This document shows positions 1 through 5,721 of a stretch of DNA of 11,411 nucleotides, piece by piece. Below the pieces are notes generated by a model, which was not told where the DNA came from, ran no database searches, and saw only the letters and a program-made list of their open reading frames with translations. The position numbers and the translations under genes are program-made. Every line of letters starts with the position of its first letter. Within the stretch, counting starts at the first letter, position 1. The DNA comes from Spirochaetales bacterium (GTDB lineage Bacteria; Spirochaetota; Spirochaetia; SZUA-6; DRHE01): the NCBI GenBank assembly GCA_016935715.1, contig JAFGQJ010000066.1:1-11411 (forward strand), written 5' to 3'.

Positions 1-106
1 CACCTTCGGCTGCTTTGCCTTTCTGGCCGCCCGCGAACACACCCGCGCCCGCGAGCAGGAAGACCAGAACCACCGCTACAATGAGTAGCTTCTTACCATT
101 CATCAT
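1..106 (-). CDS. N-terminus of a secreted protein, probably a solute-binding protein (partial, runs off left edge)
   Basis: Thirty-five codons are visible before the window ends. They read MMNGKK, then a hydrophobic stretch LLIVAVVLVFLLAGAGVFA, then GGQKGKAAEG. This is a classical Sec signal peptide: basic n-region, about 18 apolar residues, and a VFA-GG cleavage site. No lipobox cysteine is seen. A strong Shine-Dalgarno (AGGAGG on the minus strand, about 111-116) sits 4 bases before the first ATG (106) and 7 before the second (103), so either may be used. The gene lies 51 bp downstream of the M20 gene on the same strand, with no hairpin-plus-T-run terminator between them. Short small-residue leaders of this kind are common on ABC or TRAP substrate-binding proteins. 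Clusters for ectoine use often carry an uptake system, so an ectoine-binding protein is a fair guess, but the mature protein is not visible. Confidence 0.7.
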   Translation of the reverse strand, partial: MMNGKKLLIVAVVLVFLLAGAGVFAGGQKGKAAEG

Positions 107-157
107 GGCACCTCCTGTATATTTTTTTCTCCGCCCTTGACAGGGGCTCTCGCCCGC

Positions 158-1381
158 TTACTCTGCCCGTGCATCACCTCCTTTGGCTGCGAAAAAGTTC
201 AGCGCCCCGCGAACGTGCATCTCCACCCCCACGGTCAGAACATCCTCGTCGATGTTGAAGCGGGGGTTGTGGTGGGGATAGCGACTGTGCTTCTCGTCAT
301 TTCCCGTTCCGAGGAAGTACAGCACGCTGGGAACCTGCGCGGCGAAATCCGAGAAATCCTCGCCGGCAGTGCATGAATAGGAGACCACCGAGTCGCCTTC
401 CCCTCCCATCTTGCCCAGCACCTCCTCGGCGGTGCGTTTGGCCAGAGCGGCCATGCCGGGATGGTTGACCACCGCGCGATTCTCCCGGTGGATCTCCAGC
501 TCGCACTCCACGCGATGAGCCGCCCCTACGGCCTCCACGATCCTCCTGAGCCTGCCCTCCGGATTTTCCTCGCTGTGCTCTCCGCCTTCGTACAGATAGC
601 GCATCGAGCCCTCCAGGGTTACCCGATCCGGGACGATGTTGGACTTGGTTCCCCCTTCGATCTTTCCGAACATGATGATCGTGGGCTTCATCAGGCTGAT
701 CTCCCGGGTCTGGATGGTCTGCACCGCCTGCACGATGGCCGAGGCGGCGATGATCGGGTCCACCGCCTGCTCGGGGAATCCGGTGTGCCCGCCCTTTCCC
801 CTGACCACGATCTTGAACACGTCGAGGGTGGCGGTCACCGGACCGGCGTCCGTGCCGATCTGCCCGCTGGCGAGGGGTGTCCAGATGTGCAGCGCCATGG
901 CCGCGTCGACCTTGGGATCACCGAGAACCCCTGCCGCGATCATGGCCTCCGCCCCCGGCGGCTCGGCGGTCGTTTCCTCGTTCGGCTGGAAGACCAGCTT
1001 TATGGTTCCGGGAATCTGCTCCCGCTGCTCCGCGAGCACTTTGGCCGCCACCAGCAGCATGGCGGTGTGGGCATCGTGGCCGCAGGCGTGCATCACCCCT
1101 TCGTTGACCGATCTGTAGGGAACCTCGTTTTCCTCCCGGACCGGAAGACCGTCCATGTCCGCCCGCAGCAGCAGCACCGGCTTCCCTGCGCTGCCTTCCA
1201 GGAGTGCGACCACTCCAGTTCCGGCCAGCCGTTTCACGGGCAGTCCCAGTCCGCGCAGATAGTCTTCCACTTTTTCCGCGGTCCTGTGCTCCTGAAATCC
1301 CAACTCCGGGTGCTTGTGGAAATCCCGCCTGAGGTCGATCAGCTCTTCCCGCAGGCCGGCGATCCGCTCTCCGAGATCCAT
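158..1381 (-). CDS. M20 family metal-dependent amidohydrolase, proposed N-acetyl-2,4-diaminobutyrate deacetylase
   Basis: The protein has 407 aa, the usual length for M20D amidohydrolases (hippurate hydrolase, N-acetyl-amino-acid deacetylases). It is cytosolic, with no signal peptide. Family motifs are intact: RRDFHKHPELGF (18-29), RADMDGLP (73-80), HACGHDAH with C100, H102 and H105 (98-105), FQPNEE with E135/E136 (131-136), H165, GKGGHTGFPEQAVDP in the dimerisation domain (205-219), GEDF (340-343) and HHNPRF (370-375). C100, H102, E136, H165 and H371 are the expected dimetal ligands. The start at 1381 was chosen because M20 proteins begin just before the ERI..LR.ELI..RR helix and GGGGA lies 6 bases upstream; an ATG at 1408 would add 9 residues and overlap asd by 14 bp. 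It lies 13 bp after asd. Known members remove acyl groups from amino acids. From context I infer deacetylation of N-acetyl-diaminobutyrate, since no DoeB/EutE-type deacetylase is present. I recall DoeB2 being used for M20 proteins in such clusters. The substrate is unproven. Confidence 0.88.
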   Translation of the reverse strand: MDLGERIAGLREELIDLRRDFHKHPELGFQEHRTAEKVEDYLRGLGLPVKRLAGTGVVALLEGSAGKPVLLLRADMDGLPVREENEVPYRSVNEGVMHACGHDAHTAMLLVAAKVLAEQREQIPGTIKLVFQPNEETTAEPPGAEAMIAAGVLGDPKVDAAMALHIWTPLASGQIGTDAGPVTATLDVFKIVVRGKGGHTGFPEQAVDPIIAASAIVQAVQTIQTREISLMKPTIIMFGKIEGGTKSNIVPDRVTLEGSMRYLYEGGEHSEENPEGRLRRIVEAVGAAHRVECELEIHRENRAVVNHPGMAALAKRTAEEVLGKMGGEGDSVVSYSCTAGEDFSDFAAQVPSVLYFLGTGNDEKHSRYPHHNPRFNIDEDVLTVGVEMHVRGALNFFAAKGGDARAE

Positions 1382-1394
1382 GGTCAGTCCCCGT

Positions 1395-2438
1395 TCACTT
1401 TCTCGCATCCTTCGGTTTGACCCACTGCTTCTCTATCAGGGTCTCGGCAATCTGAACCGCATTCAGCGCCGCCCCCTTACGGATGTTGTTGGATACGATC
1501 CAGAGGCTCAGGCCATTTTCCACGGTCTCGTCCTGTCGGATCCTGCCCACGAAGGTTGCATCTTCCTGATCGGTCATGATCGGCATCGGATACTTGAGCT
1601 GCTGCGGATCGTCCAGGAGGATCACTCCGGGGCTGCCCTCCAGGAGCCTGCGGGCCTGCGCGACCCCCAGCGGTTTCTCCGTCTCGATATTCACCGACTC
1701 CGAGTGCCCGTAGAACACCGGTACGCGTACGCAGGTGGCGTTCACGCGGATCGATTCATCCCCCATGATCTTCCGGGTCTCATTGACCATCTTGTACTCT
1801 TCCTTGGTGTACCCGCCCTCCTGAAATACGTCGATATGGGGGATCACGTTGAAGGCGATCTGATACTGGAATCCCCGGGGCTCTACGGGCGCTTTGGTTT
1901 TGAGGAATTCGATGGACTCCTCCTCCAGCGCGGTGCTGCCCTTCTTGCCTGCGCCGGTGGTAGCCTGGTAGGTGGAGACCACCACCCGTTTGATTTTTGC
2001 CGCCTCGTGAAGGGGCTTCAGGGCCACCACCATCTGGATGGTGGAACAGTTGGGATTGGCGATGATCCCCTGGTGCCACTGCAGATCGTGGGGATTCACC
2101 TCCGGCACCACGAGGGGACACTTGGGATCCATGCGCCAGGCCGAAGAATTGTCGACCACCACCGCTCCCTGGCGCACGGCCATGGGGGCCAGCTGCTCAC
2201 TGGCCGCACCGCCTGCCGAGAAGATGGCGATGTCCATGCCCTTGAAGTTCTCCTCCGAGGCGGCCAGCGACCGGATGGTGTGTCCCCGGAACTCCACGGG
2301 CGTACCCGCCTTCTCGGCCAGGTCCAGCGCCCTCAGCTCCCGCACCGGGAATTTCCGCCTCTCGAGGGTACGGATCATCTCCGATCCAACCATCCCGAGG
2401 GCTCCCACGACCGCGACATTCCAGCTTTTTGCACTCAT
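1395..2438 (-). CDS. asd: Aspartate-semialdehyde dehydrogenase, bacterial type
   Basis: The enzyme interconverts L-aspartyl-4-phosphate and L-aspartate-4-semialdehyde with NADP(H). The 347 aa include the dinucleotide loop GALGMVG (12-18), the phosphate-site segment NSSAWR (97-102), the catalytic cysteine C131 in NPNCSTIQMV, STYQATTGAG (155-164) and the acid/base histidine H245 in RVPVFYGHSES. This is the pattern of the Gram-positive/general bacterial branch (B. subtilis, S. pneumoniae), unlike the second asd of this window. The start at 2438 (MSAKSWNVAVVG) matches family N-termini and has AGGAG 11 bases upstream. The ATG at 2468 forms an ATGA overlap with the aminotransferase stop, which favours translational coupling, but it has no visible Shine-Dalgarno and would add 10 residues; both are possible. 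Placed after a diaminobutyrate-type aminotransferase, it would receive aspartate semialdehyde. Halomonas uses an unrelated aldehyde dehydrogenase (DoeC) at this step, so the direction of flux here is an inference. Confidence 0.93.
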   Translation of the reverse strand: MSAKSWNVAVVGALGMVGSEMIRTLERRKFPVRELRALDLAEKAGTPVEFRGHTIRSLAASEENFKGMDIAIFSAGGAASEQLAPMAVRQGAVVVDNSSAWRMDPKCPLVVPEVNPHDLQWHQGIIANPNCSTIQMVVALKPLHEAAKIKRVVVSTYQATTGAGKKGSTALEEESIEFLKTKAPVEPRGFQYQIAFNVIPHIDVFQEGGYTKEEYKMVNETRKIMGDESIRVNATCVRVPVFYGHSESVNIETEKPLGVAQARRLLEGSPGVILLDDPQQLKYPMPIMTDQEDATFVGRIRQDETVENGLSLWIVSNNIRKGAALNAVQIAETLIEKQWVKPKDARK

Positions 2439-2464
2439 GGACTTTTTCTCTCCTGCCACTGCTT

Positions 2465-3847
2465 TCATGACGGATTTTGTTCGATCTCACGAACCGAGTC
2501 TGAAAATATCTCGATCGCCCTGCGCAGCAAGGCTTCGCTGATGACCAGCGGAGGCAGGAAGCGGGCCACGTTGCCGTAGTGTCCGCCCACCTCGATCATC
2601 ACGCCCCTCTGGTGGCAGAGCGTTCGCATCCTCCTGGCCAGCATGGGAGCGGGTTTCTTCGTCTCCTTGTCGGTGACGAACTCCACTCCCAGCATCAAGC
2701 CCTTGCCGCGGGCTTCCCCTATGATCGGACTGTCCTTCTCCAGTGCCTCGAGCAGCTTCAGAGCGGTCAAGCCGAGCCTCTCGGCATGTTCGAGCAGGCC
2801 GGATTCCATCATGAACCTCAAAGCGGCGGCTCCCGCCGCATAGGCGATCATGTTGCCCCGGAAGGTGCCGATCGTTTTGGCCGTCGGCCAGGTATCGAGG
2901 CTCTCGCGGTAGGCGATCGCAGAGATGGGGAAGCCCAGGCCGCCCAGCGCTTTGCTCATGGTAACCACGTCGGGAACGGTCCCGGTGTGCTCGAAGGCGA
3001 ACATCTTACCCGTTCGTCCCAGGCCGCACTGGATCTCGTCGCAGATCAACAGCACCTCGTGGCGATCACAGATCTCCCGGACATTCGGCATAAAACGTGC
3101 GGGAGGCACGATCGAGCCCCCCTCCCCCTGGATCGGCTCCACGACCACGGCTGCCGGCTTCATGACTCCCGAATGGGGATCGGTCAGCATGCGATCCAGG
3201 TATTGGGTGCATTCCATGGAGCATTCCTCCGGCCTCCTGCCGAAGGCGCAGCGATAGCAGTAGCCGTAGGGAGCGTAGTGCACCTCGGGAACCAGGGGCA
3301 GCAGCCCCTCCTTGTGGGAAGCGGTGGTGGTCAGCGCCAGGGCACCGGCCGTCATGCCATGATAGCCTCCCTCGAAGGCGATGAAGGGGATCCTACCCGT
3401 GTTGTACTTGGCCAGCTTCATGGCCTGCTCGATCGCGTCGGAGCCGGTAGGCCCCCCGAAGAACAGCCGGGTCAGCTCTTTGGGAAGCGCCCGGATCAGC
3501 ATCTCCCCCAGGTCCTTCCTGGCCTGGGTGGGGATATCCAGGGCGTGGGTCACCAGATCGATCTGCTCGTGGGCCGCTTTCAGCACCTGGGGATGGCCGT
3601 GTCCCACCGCCATCACGCCGGCGCCGCCGAAGCAGTCGATGTACAGGTTCCCGTCCGCATCCTCCACGGTCGCTCCCCTGGCGCGCCGCACCGCCATCGG
3701 CATCCCTTTGGCATAGGAGATGGCGGAGCTCTCGTGAGCGGCCTGGTACTCCAGCAGCTCCTTCGACTTCGGTCCCGGCGGCGGGACGGCGATCCTCGGC
3801 GCTCCGGGCAGGGAAAGGTCGTCAAATTTGATCGTGCTCGGTTTCAT
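2465..3847 (-). CDS. doeD: Class III PLP aminotransferase, probable L-2,4-diaminobutyrate transaminase (DoeD-like)
   Basis: The protein has 460 aa and the fold-type I class III layout: DADGNLYIDCFGGAGV (63-78), GGPTGSDAIEQAMKLA (131-146) for PLP phosphate binding, FEGGYHGMT (158-166), VVVEPIQGEGG (234-244), CDEIQCGLGRTG with the PLP-nitrogen aspartate D270 (269-280), SKALGG with Schiff-base lysine K299, and GTFRGN (327-332). The GTFRGN box is shared by diaminobutyrate aminotransferases (EctB, Dat, DoeD) and relatives. The start at 3847 overlaps the U32-like stop as ATGA and has GGGAGGAAAGAAG just before it; the frame stays open far upstream, but that is only a shadow of the U32-like gene. C197, C200, C209 and C213 form a CxxC-x8-CxxxC patch that I recall in some class III aminotransferases. 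The inferred reaction is 2,4-diaminobutyrate plus a 2-oxo acid giving aspartate semialdehyde. 4-Aminobutyrate or ornithine-type activity cannot be excluded from sequence alone; the neighbours favour diaminobutyrate. Confidence 0.85.
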   Translation of the reverse strand: MKPSTIKFDDLSLPGAPRIAVPPPGPKSKELLEYQAAHESSAISYAKGMPMAVRRARGATVEDADGNLYIDCFGGAGVMAVGHGHPQVLKAAHEQIDLVTHALDIPTQARKDLGEMLIRALPKELTRLFFGGPTGSDAIEQAMKLAKYNTGRIPFIAFEGGYHGMTAGALALTTTASHKEGLLPLVPEVHYAPYGYCYRCAFGRRPEECSMECTQYLDRMLTDPHSGVMKPAAVVVEPIQGEGGSIVPPARFMPNVREICDRHEVLLICDEIQCGLGRTGKMFAFEHTGTVPDVVTMSKALGGLGFPISAIAYRESLDTWPTAKTIGTFRGNMIAYAAGAAALRFMMESGLLEHAERLGLTALKLLEALEKDSPIIGEARGKGLMLGVEFVTDKETKKPAPMLARRMRTLCHQRGVMIEVGGHYGNVARFLPPLVISEALLRRAIEIFSDSVREIEQNPS

Positions 3848-4830
3848 CTTCTTTCCTCCCTTCGGGCTGGGCTTTTTCGTCCGCCTGCGGCCGGCACCGG
3901 CACCACCAGGTCGGCGGCTCCCGGAGGGGACATTCGCAGGCCCGCTCCGTGTCGTTCCATTATTTCCATCAGGATCGAGGCGATCTTGACCTTCTGCCTG
4001 ACGAAATCGGCATGAAAGCGCTCCGAAACCCACGGCTTGTAGATATCGGACTCCGAGGTGCCCGGCTCGATCTTGAAATAGCAGGGGGAAGCGACCCTGC
4101 AGATCTCCGGCGCCTCGTAGATGCGGTACGTTCCTCCGAAGGAATCGACAACGATGAGGTAGATATCCAGAGGGATGGCGAGGGCTTTTCTCATCCCCGC
4201 GATCATGGCAAGACTGATGTCCGACAGGGGATTCAGCGAATCGGCCCCGAGGGACTCGATCACCCTCGCCCCGGCGGCGTTGCAGCAGCCTCCGAAAACG
4301 GAGAACTTGAACACCGTGTTCTGCGGAATCAGCCCGCCGGAGCGCATCCTGCTCACGAGGTCCAGAATGCCCTCGTCGTATACGAGGAATCCCCTGAAAC
4401 CCGCCTCGATGTCCCGCAGCATATCGGCGATCCAATAGGAAAGGCAGTCGGAGCCGCGCAGCCGGTAGCCCTGCATCATGCCTTCCCGGCTGATCCCCTC
4501 CTTGCTCCCGGCGTCCCAGGCCTTGCGCGGCCCGACGGACATCACCACTTCGATCCGCTGCTCCGCCGCCATCGCCGCCATGTCGCGAAGCTCCATCTCG
4601 TCACAGAAGGTCGAGCCGCCCACCGTGGCGACCACCCGGTGCACCGCGACCCCTCGTTTCCGGGATTCATCGATCATCGCCTCCATGGTGGAGGCCCGTT
4701 CGATGCCCGCGATCTCTATACGGAAGTTGGCGCCATCGGGAAAGGTTTTGTCCGAATCGGGCAGATCGTGCAGATCCCTTCCGGGAACCCCCTGTTCGTC
4801 CATGAATTTACGTATCCGTTCCAGATTCAT
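3844..4830 (-). CDS. U32-peptidase-like TIM-barrel protein of unknown function
   Basis: The protein has 328 aa, no signal peptide and no membrane segment. It shows alternating strand/helix units of a barrel: FRIEIAGIE (36-44), VHRVVATVGGSTF (63-75), IEVVMSVGPRKAWD (93-106), GFRGFLVYDEGIL (134-146), VFKFSVFGGCCNAAGA (153-168), GADSLNPLSDISL (185-197), PLDIYLIVVDSFGG (210-223) and CRVASPCYFKIEPG (234-247). I associate this pattern with proteins auto-annotated 'peptidase U32' in actinomycetes and anaerobes. The U32 cysteine signature (GxxC...GxCxxS type) is not present, so protease activity should not be assumed. The C-terminal 25 residues are Pro/Arg-rich and probably disordered. The gene overlaps IclR (ATGA, 4827-4830) and the aminotransferase (ATGA, 3844-3847), which implies coupled translation and roughly matched amounts. 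Its role in the pathway is unknown; possibilities include handling a side product such as the gamma-acetyl isomer or hydroxyectoine products. Confidence 0.7.
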   Translation of the reverse strand: MNLERIRKFMDEQGVPGRDLHDLPDSDKTFPDGANFRIEIAGIERASTMEAMIDESRKRGVAVHRVVATVGGSTFCDEMELRDMAAMAAEQRIEVVMSVGPRKAWDAGSKEGISREGMMQGYRLRGSDCLSYWIADMLRDIEAGFRGFLVYDEGILDLVSRMRSGGLIPQNTVFKFSVFGGCCNAAGARVIESLGADSLNPLSDISLAMIAGMRKALAIPLDIYLIVVDSFGGTYRIYEAPEICRVASPCYFKIEPGTSESDIYKPWVSERFHADFVRQKVKIASILMEIMERHGAGLRMSPPGAADLVVPVPAAGGRKSPARREERR

Positions 4831-5669
4831 GCCCTGTGCTCCAGCTCATCGGTGTTCGACGTTGTTATTTCCGCCTGCGTGCAGCCCATCTCACGGGAGA
4901 CGGCGGCCGCGATTTCGAGCATCGGTGCGATCAATCTGTCGATTTCCTCTTCGGTGAAGCGGATCGATGGTCCGGAGATGCTCAAGGCGGCGATAATCCG
5001 GTTGCTGTGGTCGCAGATCGGTGCGGCGATGCAGTGCAGGTTGAGATCCAGCTCCTTCAGATCCAGGGCGTAGCCTCTCGCGCACACCACCTGGATTTCC
5101 TTCCTCAGCTCCTCCCGCGTGTGAATCGTGTTTTCCGTGCGCGGGCGAAGCTCCACCGAGGCGAGGTAGTCCTCCAGCTCCTCCTCCGAGAATCCGCACA
5201 GCAGCACCTTGCCCAGCGCGGTGCAGTACAGGGGATCGAGCTCGCCGATCTGATGATCCAGACGCAGGTACTGCTTGGCCTCCACCTTGTCGAGATAGAT
5301 GACGCTATGGCCGTAGGGTACGCCGAGATTCACCGTTTCATCCGACAGCTCGGACAGACGGTGCATGAAGGGCCTGGTCACCTCGTCCAGCTTGCGGCTG
5401 CGCGGCACGGTGCTTCCCATCTTGAAGATCCTGTAAGACAGACGGATCTTTCCGTCCTGCAGTCTTTCGACGTAGCCGAGTCGTTCCAGGGTTGCCACCA
5501 GCCGGTGCACATTGCCCCGGTTCATTCCCAGGGCCTGGACGATTTCGGGAATGCGCACCGGCTGCCGGCCGGCGATGTGCTCGAGTACGGAAAAACACTT
5601 TTCGATCGTCCTGACGGGGGTGTACGAACTTGTTTTATTATGTGAACACGTGTCATCATAATGAAACAT
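4827..5669 (-). CDS. IclR family transcriptional regulator
   Basis: The protein has 280 aa. Residues 17-77 form the winged helix-turn-helix (TPVRTIEKCFSVLEHIA, IPEIVQALGMNRGNVHRLVATLERLGYVE), and residues about 90-265 the GAF-like effector domain ending in the usual IclR block (RGYALDLKELDLNLHCIAAPICDHSNRIIAALSISGP, 178-214). IclR proteins are dimeric or tetrameric repressors or activators that sense small carboxylic or aromatic metabolites. No in-frame ATG, GTG or TTG occurs before the HTH other than the ATG at 5669, and a TAA lies 2 codons upstream of it, so this start is forced. It lacks a Shine-Dalgarno. A near-consensus promoter ends 5 bases before the ATG, and a long palindrome occupies codons 1-13, which suggests autoregulation and a leaderless message. 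Known ectoine catabolic regulators are AsnC/Lrp (DoeX) or MocR/GntR (EnuR) types, so an IclR here is a different solution. The ligand may be acetyl-diaminobutyrate or diaminobutyrate (inference). Confidence 0.95.
   Translation of the reverse strand: MFHYDDTCSHNKTSSYTPVRTIEKCFSVLEHIAGRQPVRIPEIVQALGMNRGNVHRLVATLERLGYVERLQDGKIRLSYRIFKMGSTVPRSRKLDEVTRPFMHRLSELSDETVNLGVPYGHSVIYLDKVEAKQYLRLDHQIGELDPLYCTALGKVLLCGFSEEELEDYLASVELRPRTENTIHTREELRKEIQVVCARGYALDLKELDLNLHCIAAPICDHSNRIIAALSISGPSIRFTEEEIDRLIAPMLEIAAAVSREMGCTQAEITTSNTDELEHRA
5631..5668. promoter_or_regulatory. 38-bp near-palindrome, probable operator of the IclR protein
   Basis: The outer arms TGTTTTATTATG (5631-5642) and CATAATGAAACA (5657-5668) are inverted repeats with one mismatch in 12. 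The centre CACGTG (5647-5652) is a perfect palindrome; only the two 4-base spacers (5643-5646, 5653-5656) do not match. AT-rich arms in a GC-rich coding region stand out. The element begins at the predicted transcription start of the IclR gene and lies within its first 13 codons, a position that would block initiation or stop polymerase coming from doeA. Binding by the IclR product is inferred from position. I saw no second full copy near the doeA promoter. Confidence 0.65.
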
Positions 5670-5674
5670 GCAGC

Positions 5675-5703
5675 ATTATTGCCCGATTCGGACCTGCTGT
5701 CAA
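5675..5703 (-). promoter_or_regulatory. Sigma70-type promoter of the IclR gene (leaderless)
   Basis: On the minus strand the -35 box is TTGACA (5698-5703, 6/6), the spacer is 17 bases and the -10 box is AATAAT (5675-5680, 5/6). Counting from the -10 box, transcription should start at about 5668-5669, the first base or two of the ATG. The promoter sits in the 52-bp gap after the doeA stop codon. Confidence 0.75.
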
Positions 5704-5721
5704 CCCGTTTTTGAGGATTTA

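Noticed and set aside
107..157. A terminator or promoter between the M20 gene and the left-edge gene
   Set aside because: Only a weak 4-bp stem is present, followed by As rather than Ts on the minus strand. TATACA at about 115-120 is too close to the Shine-Dalgarno to serve as a -10 box.
2579..4015. A 478-codon open frame on the plus strand opposite the aminotransferase
   Set aside because: It has no recognisable domain or ribosome-binding site, and its composition is that of a shadow frame. The minus strand holds an intact enzyme.
3848..4435. An upstream extension of the aminotransferase frame by 196 codons
   Set aside because: The extension overlaps the U32-like gene out of frame and is Arg/Gly-rich. 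The ATG at 3847 has a strong ribosome-binding site and the normal family N-terminus.
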